38,394 bases of DNA from Reyranella sp. (GTDB lineage: Bacteria > Pseudomonadota > Alphaproteobacteria > Reyranellales > Reyranellaceae): positions 1 through 38,394 of the forward strand of contig JAIETA010000073.1 of assembly GCA_019745575.1 (NCBI GenBank), written 5' to 3'. Of this stretch, positions 1-8,866 are shown piece after piece; position 1 is the stretch's first letter; every line of letters starts with the position of its first letter. Made by a program: the position numbers and the translations under genes. The notes beneath the pieces are model-generated. The model had not been told where the DNA came from. It saw only the letters and a list, made by a program, of their open reading frames with translations, and ran no database searches.

Positions 1-552
1 ACCGTCCTGGTGATCCTGACGGCGGCCGGCGCCGGCCGCCGCGCCGGCCTGCTGGCCGCGTTCGCCATGCTGCTGGGCGCCGTCGCCTGGGCCGCCGCGG
101 CGCTCTACGGCCTGCAGGCGCTGTTTGCCCGTTTCGAGTGGCTGTATGTCGCCTTCCGCATCGCCGGCGCCGTCTATCTGCTCTATCTCGCCGTCATGCT
201 GTGGCGTCATGCCGGCGCACCGCTGCCCCAGCCCGACCCCGCGGCAGCGAAGGCCGGCGCCTGGCAGGGCTTCGCCAAGGCCCTGCTGCTGCAGCTCAGC
301 AACCCGAAGGTGATGGTGTTCTTCGGCAGCGTCTTTCTCGCCCTGTTGCCGGCCCAGTCGCCCGCCTGGGTCGATGTCGCGGTGCTGGCCATCGTGGCCG
401 TGAACGAGTTCGGCTGGTACGCGCTGCTCACCCTGCTGTTCTCCGGCGAATCGGCGCGCGCCTTCTACCGCCGCGCCAAGCTCTGGCTCGACCGCATCAT
501 GGGCGGCGTGCTGGGCCTGCTCGGCCTGCGTCTGCTGGTGGCCGACCGCTGA
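1..552 (+). CDS. LysE/RhtB-family amino-acid exporter, 5' end outside window
   Basis: The reading frame is open from the first base and ends at TGA 550-552, giving 183 visible residues. LysE-family exporters are usually about 205 residues, so roughly the first 20-25 are missing. The visible part has several hydrophobic helices and the family sequence QLSNPKVMVFFGSVF with its Asn-Pro-Lys turn. A GTG at position 10 could be read as a start but lies inside the first hydrophobic segment, so I treat the gene as truncated by the window edge. Proteins of this family are inner-membrane exporters of amino acids or related small molecules. The substrate cannot be told from sequence. Confidence 0.85.
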   Translation, partial: TVLVILTAAGAGRRAGLLAAFAMLLGAVAWAAAALYGLQALFARFEWLYVAFRIAGAVYLLYLAVMLWRHAGAPLPQPDPAAAKAGAWQGFAKALLLQLSNPKVMVFFGSVFLALLPAQSPAWVDVAVLAIVAVNEFGWYALLTLLFSGESARAFYRRAKLWLDRIMGGVLGLLGLRLLVADR

Positions 553-553
553 T

Positions 554-1087
554 CTAGCGCAGGCCCTGGATGGCCGCGACGCGGGCCTCGACCTCGGCGA
601 GATTGGCCGGCGTCTGCGTCAGCACGAACAGCGCCTGCGTGCGGCCCGAGATGCGCAGCGGATCGCCGCCTTCGCGCTGCTGCATCTCGAGGAAGAACGT
701 GCCGGCCGGACGGCAGGTCCAGGTGCCGCTCAGGCCGCCGACGTTCACGCCGGGGTAGCGCAGGCAGACCTGGATAAGCGGCTGACCGCCCGCGTCGGTC
801 GTCGTTTCGGCCTTCCATTCGCCCTGGAAGATGCGCCGCTGCCCGACCAGCCAGGCGAAGTCGCGGCCGTCGGCCGTCGAATAGTGGATCTGCGCCGGGC
901 CGCCGCCCCGGGTCCACAGCCAGGTCTTGTGGCTCATCGCCCGTTCCGCGGCGCCCGGTGTCGAGCTGGCGATGGCGTGGTCCAGCGCCGGCATGGCAAC
1001 GGCCGGCGTCGTCGGCGCGTCGGAGGGGGCGGCACAACCGGCAAGCGCCGCGAGCAGGATGACGAGGAAGGCGCGAAGACTGGGCAT
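554..1087 (-). CDS. Predicted lipoprotein, paralogue of its upstream neighbour
   Basis: This is a 177-residue protein. The start MPSLRAF is chosen because it opens a lipoprotein signal peptide ending in the lipobox L-A-G-C near residue 18. Longer upstream readings in this frame lack that logic. The mature part contains the sequence HYSTADGRDFAWL, a GEWK segment, CLRYPG and then WTC, so two conserved cysteines are spaced about 17 residues apart. The next gene upstream on the same strand (1102-1641) has the same motifs in the same order, so the two are tandem paralogues separated by 14 bases and probably cotranscribed. I recognise no functional domain. Its stop lies one base from the stop of the convergent exporter gene. 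Confidence 0.75.
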   Translation of the reverse strand: MPSLRAFLVILLAALAGCAAPSDAPTTPAVAMPALDHAIASSTPGAAERAMSHKTWLWTRGGGPAQIHYSTADGRDFAWLVGQRRIFQGEWKAETTTDAGGQPLIQVCLRYPGVNVGGLSGTWTCRPAGTFFLEMQQREGGDPLRISGRTQALFVLTQTPANLAEVEARVAAIQGLR

Positions 1088-1101
1088 GCGGGAAGTGCTC
1101 C

Positions 1102-1641
1102 CTAACGGGTGATACGAGCCTGAAGCTGGCTGATGGTGGCAATCTCGTAGCCGCGCGCGAACGGCGCCTGGGTCCGGCCGGCCAGGCCCAGGACATCGCC
1201 GGTCTTGCGATCGGTGACGTCGTGAAGAGTCATGCCGATGGGCGGGCAGTACCATTGGTCGCCGGCCAGGGCGCCGATCGGATGGCGTGCGAGCCCCGGG
1301 TAGCGCAGGCAAAGTGCGGTGACCGGCCGGCCCTGGCCGTCGGTTTCCGTTCCGACCCGCCACTCGCCGGCAACGATGCGGGCGTCGCCGGGCAGCCAGA
1401 GGAAATCACGTCCATCAACTGTGGAATAATGAACATTCCGGCCCGAGGCCTGGCGGGTGATCCAGGTCTGATTGCTCACGAGGGCCCGGGCCTGATCGAG
1501 CGTCGTGGCGGCACTCGCCTGGTCCATCTGGCGCATCGCCGGCCGGCCATCGCCGCTGCCGGACACGCTCGAAGCGTACCAGCAGCCGCCCAGCGGCGGC
1601 GCAACAAGAAGCAGGGCGAGGAGGGAGCGCAGGGCGGGCAT
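1102..1641 (-). CDS. Predicted lipoprotein, paralogue of its downstream neighbour
   Basis: This is a 179-residue protein starting at MPALRSL. It has a lipoprotein signal peptide with lipobox L-G-G-C near residue 20. The mature domain repeats the neighbour's pattern: VHYSTVDGRDFLWLPG, GEWRVGTETD, CLRYPG and WYC. The paired cysteines suggest a disulfide in a periplasmic domain anchored to a membrane by lipid. It is divergent from ilvC across a 96-base gap that must hold both promoters. No function is recognised. The duplication itself is directly visible in the translated sequences. Confidence 0.75.
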   Translation of the reverse strand: MPALRSLLALLLVAPPLGGCWYASSVSGSGDGRPAMRQMDQASAATTLDQARALVSNQTWITRQASGRNVHYSTVDGRDFLWLPGDARIVAGEWRVGTETDGQGRPVTALCLRYPGLARHPIGALAGDQWYCPPIGMTLHDVTDRKTGDVLGLAGRTQAPFARGYEIATISQLQARITR

Positions 1642-1692
1642 GCGGCAACGGCAGATTACAGACTGGTGTTTGCAGGCCGGGTTGTCTAGTAA

Positions 1693-2757
<1,065 letters not shown>

Positions 2758-2766
2758 GCGAAAATG

Positions 2767-2794
2767 AACGGCGGACCCCACGGTCCGCCGTTTT
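2767..2794 (+). terminator. Intrinsic terminator of ilvC
   Basis: A perfect 9-bp GC-rich stem (CGGCGGACC pairing with GGTCCGCCG) encloses the four-base loop CCAC and is followed by TTTT, with AA opposite it upstream. It begins nine bases after the ilvC stop and ends about 20 bases before the next start codon, so it should separate ilvC from the dehydrogenase. Confidence 0.85.
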
Positions 2795-2814
2795 CGCTTC
2801 GGGAGGAAACAACA

Positions 2815-3915
2815 ATGAAAGCCGCCGTCCTGTTCAAGCCCAACGAGCCTCTTCAGGTCGTCGAGTGCGAACTCGACCCACCCAAGGCGATGGAAGTACG
2901 GGTCAGGATGAGGGCGTCGGGCGTCTGCCAGAGCGACTGGCACGTCATGAACGGCGACTGGCCGTCACCCATGCCGATCGTGCCGGGTCACGAAGCGGCC
3001 GGCGAGATTCTTGAGTGCGGCGCCGGCGTCACCACCGTGAAGCCTGGCGACCATGTGATCTTCTCCTTCCGGCCGCACTGCGGACGCTGCCGCTATTGTA
3101 GCCAGGGTCGCACCGTGCTGTGCATCGGCCGCGCCGGCTCGCCGCCGGGCACGCTCTACGACGGCACGCTCCGCCTCAAGCACAAGGGCCAGGGCATCAA
3201 CCAGATGGCCCGCATCGGCACCTTCGCCGAGGAGGTCGTGGTGCCGGAGGAGATGGTGGTGCCGATCCGCAAGGACATGCCGTGGGCGCAGGCGGCCCTC
3301 GTCGGCTGCTGCGTGGCGACCGGCGTCGGCGCCGTGACGCGCCATGCCAAGATCGAGGCGGGCTCGACGGTGCTGGTGATCGGCTGCGGCGGGGTCGGGC
3401 TGAACGCCATCCAGGGCGCGCTGCTGTCGGGCGCGTCGAAGATCGTGGCGGCCGACATCCTCGACAACAAGCTCGAGATGGCCAGAACCTTCGGCGCCAC
3501 CCACACGATCAACACCGCGACCGACAACGATCCGGTCAAGAAGGTGAAGGAGATCGCGGGCGGCCTCGGCGTCGACTACGCCTTCGATGCCGTCAGCAAT
3601 GACCGGACCCAGGCGCTGGCCTTCGACGCGCTGGCGCCCGGCGGCCATGCCGTGGCGGTCGGCATCTCGGCCGCGACCGTGCGCGCCAGCTACTCGCCCT
3701 TCATGATGGTCTTCAGCGAAAAGAAGATGAGCGGCACCTTCTACGGCTCGGTGCGGCCCGACCTCGACTTCCCGGTGCTGGTCGACCACTACATGAACAA
3801 GCGGCTCAATATCGATGGGCTGATCAGCCGGACCTACAAGCTTGCGGAAATCAACGACGGCTTCAGGCGCATGATGGCCGGCGAAGTGGCCCGCGGTGTC
3901 GTGGTGTTCGAGTAG
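2815..3915 (+). CDS. Zinc-dependent alcohol dehydrogenase, MDR superfamily
   Basis: A 366-residue medium-chain dehydrogenase that oxidises an alcohol or reduces an aldehyde with NAD(P). The N-terminal half has the catalytic zinc cysteine in ASGVCQSDWH, then GHEAAGEI near residue 58 with the zinc-ligand histidine, and the structural-zinc cluster CGRCRYCSQGRTVLC near residues 90-105. The Rossmann turn GCGGVGLNAIQGA follows near residue 190. The length and the four-cysteine lobe fit class III-like or aryl/benzyl alcohol dehydrogenases. The start MKAAVLF is preceded by GGGAGGAA at 2801-2808. The downstream microprotein gene starts two bases after the stop and the acyl-CoA dehydrogenase soon after, suggesting one transcript. 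The substrate is unknown. Confidence 0.93.
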   Translation: MKAAVLFKPNEPLQVVECELDPPKAMEVRVRMRASGVCQSDWHVMNGDWPSPMPIVPGHEAAGEILECGAGVTTVKPGDHVIFSFRPHCGRCRYCSQGRTVLCIGRAGSPPGTLYDGTLRLKHKGQGINQMARIGTFAEEVVVPEEMVVPIRKDMPWAQAALVGCCVATGVGAVTRHAKIEAGSTVLVIGCGGVGLNAIQGALLSGASKIVAADILDNKLEMARTFGATHTINTATDNDPVKKVKEIAGGLGVDYAFDAVSNDRTQALAFDALAPGGHAVAVGISAATVRASYSPFMMVFSEKKMSGTFYGSVRPDLDFPVLVDHYMNKRLNIDGLISRTYKLAEINDGFRRMMAGEVARGVVVFE

Positions 3916-3917
3916 CC

Positions 3918-4010
3918 ATGTCCCTGTACGAGGTGCTTGTGTTCGTGGCCCTGGGCGGCGTCGGCGGCTACGTCTACTACCTCTACCGCTCGGATACCCG
4001 CCCGAAGTGA
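3918..4010 (+). CDS. 30-residue single-span membrane microprotein
   Basis: ATG 3918 opens a 30-residue frame ending at TGA 4008-4010. The peptide has a short N-terminus (MSLYEV), a hydrophobic stretch LVFVALGGVGGYVYYLY of about 17 residues with small-residue GG motifs, and a positively charged tail RSDTRPK. That is the layout of a single transmembrane helix with its C-terminus in the cytoplasm. It sits exactly between two real genes: two bases after the dehydrogenase stop and one base before the acyl-CoA dehydrogenase ATG. No strong Shine-Dalgarno is visible, so translation would rely on coupling. Function unknown; coding status rests on position and composition. Confidence 0.5.
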   Translation: MSLYEVLVFVALGGVGGYVYYLYRSDTRPK

Positions 4011-4011
4011 C

Positions 4012-5163
4012 ATGACATCGCTCGACGACTTTGGCCTCAGTGACGAACAGCTTCTGATCCGGCGCAATGTCGCTGAACTCCTCGCGCGCGTCCTGCCGGC
4101 CGAGGAAATCCGCCGGCTCGATGCCGCCAGCGCGTTTCCGCATGCCGCCTTCCAGGCCCTGGCCGAGGCCGGCTACATGGCGCTGCCCTACGATCCCGCC
4201 TACGGCGGCATGGGCGGCAGCCGCAAGGATCTCGTCGTGCTGGTCGAGGCGCTGGCCCGCCACTACAGCGGTGCCTCGTCGCTCTACCTGCCGACGGTCG
4301 TCTATGGAGGCATGCACCTGCAGCTCACGGCGGGCGAGCATCTCAGGCGGCGCTACCTGCCGGAAATCTGCGCCGGCCGCCTGAAATCGGCGTTCGCGCT
4401 TTCCGAGCCCGACACCGGCTCCGACGCCTCGGGCATCAAGACGCGGGCGGTGCGCGACGGCAACGGTTTCAGGCTTACCGGGCAGAAGCTCTATATCAGC
4501 GCGGCCCACGTCGCCGACTATCTGATGGTGGTGGCCAAGACCGACAGCGAGGGCAGGCACAAGGGCGTGACGCTGTTCTGGGTCGATGCTCGGGCCGCCG
4601 GCCTGACCATGAAGCCACTCGAGACACTGGGCCGGCGCACCACCCACGCCAACGAGATCTTCTTCGACGGCGTGTTCGTGCCGGCCGACCACGTGATCGG
4701 CGAGGAGAATCGCGGCTGGTCGGGCCTGATGAAGGGCCTCAACCTCGAGCGTCTGTGTCTGGCGGCGCAGGCCTGCGGCAACATGCATTTCGCCATCGAA
4801 TACGCCAAGGCCTTCGCCCGCGACCGCGTGCAGTTCGGCCAGCCGATCTCGAAATTCCAGGCGATCCAGCACAAGTTCGCCGACATGCGGATCCTGCTGC
4901 GCACGACTCAGGCGCTGACCTATCGCCTCGCCGACATGCTCGACGCCGGCCTCGACCCGGTCGAGGAGACGGCGATCGCCAAGATCCAGGGCACCGACGG
5001 CGAATTCCGGTGCGCCCACCTCGCCATGGAGATCATGGGCGGCGCCGGCTACACCATGGCGCACGACATCCAGCGCCTGTTCCGCGACGTTCGCGTGGGC
5101 TCGATCGGCGGCGGCACCAACGACATCCAGCGCAACACCATCGCCAAGATGATGGGGCTCTGA
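4012..5163 (+). CDS. Acyl-CoA dehydrogenase with isovaleryl-type catalytic base
   Basis: A 383-residue FAD enzyme that introduces an alpha-beta double bond into an acyl-CoA and passes electrons to ETF. It shows the N-terminal helical domain, the flavin-binding loop FALSEPDTGSDASG, GQKLYISAA, the beta-domain segment ADYLMVVAKTD, and the C-terminal signature EIMGGAGY with RLFRDVRVGSIGGGTNDIQR. At the usual C-terminal catalytic position (the Glu of the Tyr-Glu-Gly-Thr motif) this protein has Gly 367. A Glu instead lies in LNLERLCLA (about residue 246), the placement known from isovaleryl-CoA dehydrogenase. That points to branched or short-chain substrates. The start MTSLDDF is one base after the microprotein stop. 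Confidence 0.92.
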   Translation: MTSLDDFGLSDEQLLIRRNVAELLARVLPAEEIRRLDAASAFPHAAFQALAEAGYMALPYDPAYGGMGGSRKDLVVLVEALARHYSGASSLYLPTVVYGGMHLQLTAGEHLRRRYLPEICAGRLKSAFALSEPDTGSDASGIKTRAVRDGNGFRLTGQKLYISAAHVADYLMVVAKTDSEGRHKGVTLFWVDARAAGLTMKPLETLGRRTTHANEIFFDGVFVPADHVIGEENRGWSGLMKGLNLERLCLAAQACGNMHFAIEYAKAFARDRVQFGQPISKFQAIQHKFADMRILLRTTQALTYRLADMLDAGLDPVEETAIAKIQGTDGEFRCAHLAMEIMGGAGYTMAHDIQRLFRDVRVGSIGGGTNDIQRNTIAKMMGL

Positions 5164-5484
5164 GTGCGCAGGATCGGCGATGCATCGTTCTTCCGCATCG
5201 TCGACCGGCTGCTCGATCCCGGTCTCACCCGGACGCCCAGGACGCGGTGGTCGATCGACGGCGTCGAATGGCAGCGCGAGCGCCACAGCTATGCCGGCGC
5301 CGGCCACGGCTTCACCGTCGAGGTGACGACCGGCACGAGAGCCGCGCGGCCGGCGTGGAGCCTGGTCGTGGTCAAAGAGTACTGGCGCGACGGCAGCGGC
5401 GAGGGCATCAAGACGTTGCAGTGGGCGCATGTCGGCTCGGGCCGTCGCGCCGACGTGGTGGCCTGGCTGGAGCGCTGCGCGTGA
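5164..5484 (+). CDS. Uncharacterised 106-residue protein
   Basis: A GTG start immediately follows the acyl-CoA dehydrogenase stop (TGAGTG), giving a 106-residue soluble protein with no signal peptide or membrane segment. The sequence reads as an antiparallel-sheet-like pattern (RTRWSIDGVEWQRERHSY, FTVEVTT, WSLVVVKEYWRD) ending in a short helix. I do not recognise a family. Tight coupling upstream and pyrophosphatase 15 bases downstream suggest it is part of the same transcript. It could be a small ligand-binding or regulatory protein, but nothing in the sequence establishes that. Confidence 0.65.
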   Translation: MRRIGDASFFRIVDRLLDPGLTRTPRTRWSIDGVEWQRERHSYAGAGHGFTVEVTTGTRAARPAWSLVVVKEYWRDGSGEGIKTLQWAHVGSGRRADVVAWLERCA

Positions 5485-5499
5485 CGAGAGGGGAATGAC

Positions 5500-6033
5500 A
5501 TGGATGTCGCGAAGATCCCGGTCGGCCGCCATCCGCCGAACGATCTCAATGCCCTGATCGAGATCCCGTTGGGCGGCGTGCCCGTGAAATATGAGCTCGA
5601 CAAGGAGTCGGGCGCCCTGTTCGTCGACCGCTTCCTGCACACGGCGATGTTCTATCCCGGCAACTACGGCTTCATTCCGCACACTCTGTCGGCCGACGGC
5701 GATCCGTGCGACGTGCTGGTCGTGGGCCAGGTCCCGGTCGTGCCGGGCGCCGTCATCCGCTGCCGGCCGGTCGGCGTCCTGCTCATGGAAGACGAGGCCG
5801 GCATGGACGAGAAGATTCTCGCCGTACCGATCGACAAGCTCCATCCCTTCTATACCGGCATCAAGTCGTACCAGGACCTGCCCTCGGTGCTGTGCGAGCA
5901 GATCGCCCACTTCTTCCAGCACTACAAGGACCTGGAGAAGGGCAAGTGGGTGCGCGGCCTGCGTTGGGAAGGCCCGGACGTGGCCGAGCGGCTGGTGATC
6001 GAGGCGATCGGGCGCGCGCCCAAGGGCCGCTAG
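5500..6033 (+). CDS. ppa: Inorganic pyrophosphatase, family I
   Basis: A 177-residue soluble Mg2+ enzyme that hydrolyses pyrophosphate to phosphate and so drives biosynthetic reactions. The family I signature is visible: KYELDKESGALFVDR, YPGNYGFIPHT, then DGDPCDVLV, which supplies the metal-binding aspartates. Later come the MDEKILAVP segment and the C-terminal KGKWV. Length matches bacterial family I enzymes. A GAGAGGGGAA stretch precedes the ATG. Clustering after the acyl-CoA dehydrogenase is loose and need not mean a shared pathway. Confidence 0.96.
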   Translation: MDVAKIPVGRHPPNDLNALIEIPLGGVPVKYELDKESGALFVDRFLHTAMFYPGNYGFIPHTLSADGDPCDVLVVGQVPVVPGAVIRCRPVGVLLMEDEAGMDEKILAVPIDKLHPFYTGIKSYQDLPSVLCEQIAHFFQHYKDLEKGKWVRGLRWEGPDVAERLVIEAIGRAPKGR

Positions 6034-6139
6034 CCGGCCGGCGCCTCAAGGCGGTGGCGTGGGCGCGGTTCGTTCTGCCCGAATCGCCTTGCGAGACCCC
6101 GCCGGGCGGTCTAAACGGACCACACCTTGGCGTTGGGCT

Positions 6140-6168
6140 TTGAGCAAACGTCACTGCAAACAAATTTT
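6140..6168 (+). promoter_or_regulatory. Possible mreB promoter
   Basis: The 160-base gap before mreB is the only AT-rich patch nearby. TTGAGC at 6140-6145 and AATTTT at 6163-6168 are 17 bases apart, a weak match to a housekeeping promoter. A TAATTA at 6174-6179 is an alternative -10. The match is poor, but a promoter must lie in this gap or upstream because mreB heads the operon. Confidence 0.3.
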
Positions 6169-6176
6169 CTCCGTAA

Positions 6177-7235
<1,059 letters not shown>

Positions 7236-7244
7236 GCGCCTTTT

Positions 7245-7273
7245 CTCCTTTTCGCAGGTGCCGCGAAGGGGAG
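7245..7273 (+). other. RNA hairpin at the start of the mreB-mreC spacer
   Basis: CTCCTTTTCGC at 7245-7255 can pair over 11 positions (two G-U) with GCGAAGGGGAG at 7263-7273 around a seven-base loop. It begins nine bases after the mreB stop. It is not followed by a T-run, so it looks more like an mRNA stabiliser or attenuator than an intrinsic terminator. Its 3' arm contains the Shine-Dalgarno-like GGGGAGG of the small reading frame at 7279. Confidence 0.45.
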
Positions 7274-7278
7274 GTGTC

Positions 7279-7398
7279 ATGGACGCGGCCCGACTGCGCG
7301 GCTCCCGAGCGCCTGCGAAAGCCCGGCGTCGGGGGAAGATGTCGACATCTCCCCAGCAAAGCTGGGGAGGAGAAGCCGAGCGACTTGGAGTAGAATAG
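7279..7398 (+). CDS. Possible 39-residue small ORF between mreB and mreC
   Basis: ATG 7279 is preceded by GGGGAGG at 7268-7274 and opens a 39-residue basic peptide (MDAARLRGSRAPAKARRRGK, then a Ser/Gln/Gly-rich half) ending six bases before the mreC ATG. No family is recognised. Much of its second half is made of palindromic DNA (7338-7369), so its coding potential may be accidental. If it is translated, its ribosome binding site would be hidden in the preceding hairpin and it could couple translation into mreC. Confidence 0.25.
   Translation: MDAARLRGSRAPAKARRRGKMSTSPQQSWGGEAERLGVE
7338..7369. repeat. Double palindrome in the mreB-mreC spacer
   Basis: Two perfect palindromes abut. GATGTCGACATC occupies 7338-7349. 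A 9-bp stem CTCCCCAGC / GCTGGGGAG with loop AAA occupies 7349-7369. The second resembles the CTCCCC...GGGGAG palindromes that recur between genes in many alphaproteobacterial genomes, so it may be a REP-like element. Only one copy is visible in this window, so repetition is an inference. As RNA it would form a strong hairpin 35 bases before mreC. Confidence 0.5.
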
Positions 7399-7404
7399 CC
7401 AAGC

Positions 7405-8292
7405 ATGGCGATTCGGGACGACTTCGAGGTAGCCGCCGGCCAGGTGCGGGCCGTGGTCCAGCGCTTCGCGCTCGGCCTGCTGGTGCTCGCCGCGTTCGGC
7501 GCCATGCTGGTCGGCAAGGCAGATACCGTCCTGGTCGAACATGCCCGCGTGCTGGCCCTCGATCTCGCCAGCCCGGTGCTCGAGGCGATCGCCCGGCCGG
7601 CCGCCGCCGCCAACCGGGCCATCGCCGACCTCAAGGAATTTGCGTCCCTACGCGAGGAGAACGCGCGGCTGCGTGAGGAGAATGCCCGCCTGCTGGCCTG
7701 GCAGACCGCGGCGCGGCGGCTGGAGAACGAGAACGAGCGCCTGCGCGGCCTGGCCAATTTCCGTGAGGGACCGGAGGCTTCGTTCATTACGGCACGCATC
7801 GTGGGCGACAGCGTGAGCGCCTATGTGCGCGGCGCCCTGCTCAATGTCGGGCGGCGCGGCGGCGTCGCCTCGGGCCAGGCGGTGGTGACCGGCGAGGGCC
7901 TGGCCGGGCGCATCGCCGAGGTCGGCGAGAACAGCGCGCGCGTGCTGTTCGTCACGGATGTGAATTCGCGCTTGCCGGTGCTGATCGAGCGCACGCGCGA
8001 ACGCGCCATTCTGGCCGGCGACAACTCCCCGCAGCTTCGCCTGACGCTGCTGCAGAGCGTGGCCGGCGTCCAGCGCGGCGACCGCATCGTGACATCGGGC
8101 CACGGCGGCAGCTTCCCGGTCGGTATCCCGATCGGCGAGGTCGTCGAGACCGGCGAGGGCAGCGTTCGGGTCCGGCCGTTCGCCGACTTCTCGCGACTCG
8201 AGTTCGTGCGGGTGGTCGACTACGGCGTGACCGGCCTGGTCGGCGGCGGTCCGACCGTGCCGGCGCCGCCGGCCGGCGTGAGGATCCGCTGA
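7405..8292 (+). CDS. mreC: Rod shape-determining protein MreC
   Basis: A 295-residue bitopic protein linking MreB filaments to the periplasmic wall synthases. After a short cytoplasmic tail, residues about 20-40 form a membrane span (FALGLLVLAAFGAMLVG). A coiled coil follows (SLREENARLREENARLL, then LENENERLRGL), and then two beta domains containing ALLNVGRRGGVASGQAVV, GLAGRIAEV and VTSGHGGSFPVGIPIGEV. A Pro-rich tail ends the protein. All are family hallmarks. mreD starts two bases after the stop. Confidence 0.95.
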   Translation: MAIRDDFEVAAGQVRAVVQRFALGLLVLAAFGAMLVGKADTVLVEHARVLALDLASPVLEAIARPAAAANRAIADLKEFASLREENARLREENARLLAWQTAARRLENENERLRGLANFREGPEASFITARIVGDSVSAYVRGALLNVGRRGGVASGQAVVTGEGLAGRIAEVGENSARVLFVTDVNSRLPVLIERTRERAILAGDNSPQLRLTLLQSVAGVQRGDRIVTSGHGGSFPVGIPIGEVVETGEGSVRVRPFADFSRLEFVRVVDYGVTGLVGGGPTVPAPPAGVRIR

Positions 8293-8293
8293 C

Positions 8294-8866
8294 ATGAGAG
8301 CCGACGGGCTCCTTGCCATGCTCGACCGTTGGGGGCGGTTGGCGCTGCCCGGTACGGTCCTGCTGTTCTTCGTGCTGCTCACCCTGGCGCCGCTGCGCGC
8401 GCCCTATCTTTCGGGCGCGCTGCCGTTGTTGCCGGCACTGGCCGTCTTCCAGTTCAGCCTGGCCACGCCGGAGCGCCTGCCGGGGCCGCTCCTGCTGGCG
8501 ATGGGCATCCTGCTCGACCTGCTGCTGGGCGGCCCCGGCGCGCCGGTCGGCGTGAGCGCGCTGGGCTTCGTGCTGATCCGGGCGGCCGTGGTCAACAACC
8601 GCCGCTATCTGGTGGGCGTGCCGTTCCTCTTCCAGTGGTTCGGCTTCTGCCTGCTTGCCTGGGGCTTCGTCGTCCTAGTCTGGTTCTTCACGGCGCTATG
8701 GACCTGGACGGCCATCGATCCGGTGCCGGCGATGATGCAGTATGTCGTCGTGGTCGTGATCTATCCGCTGCTCGCCCCGTTGCTCGCCCGCGTGCGCGCC
8801 CGCGATCCGCTGAACGTGCCCGACGAGTCGCGCGGCACCGCGCGGCCGGGAGAAACCACGTCGTGA
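8294..8866 (+). CDS. mreD: Rod shape-determining protein MreD
   Basis: A 190-residue integral membrane protein with about five hydrophobic helices, for example LPGTVLLFFVLLTLAPL and LLLAMGILLDLLLGGP. The order mreB-mreC-mreD-PBP2-RodA, rather than strong residue conservation, identifies it, as is usual for this fast-evolving family. MreD forms part of the elongasome with MreC, RodA and PBP2. Its final TGA overlaps the GTG start of the next gene, implying translational coupling. Confidence 0.9.
   Translation: MRADGLLAMLDRWGRLALPGTVLLFFVLLTLAPLRAPYLSGALPLLPALAVFQFSLATPERLPGPLLLAMGILLDLLLGGPGAPVGVSALGFVLIRAAVVNNRRYLVGVPFLFQWFGFCLLAWGFVVLVWFFTALWTWTAIDPVPAMMQYVVVVVIYPLLAPLLARVRARDPLNVPDESRGTARPGETTS

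Noticed and set aside
2965-5922. A 985-codon open frame on the minus strand across the dehydrogenase, acyl-CoA dehydrogenase and pyrophosphatase genes
   Set aside because: It is the antisense shadow of well-identified plus-strand genes in GC-rich DNA; its translation is His/Arg/Asp/Gly-rich and matches no protein family.
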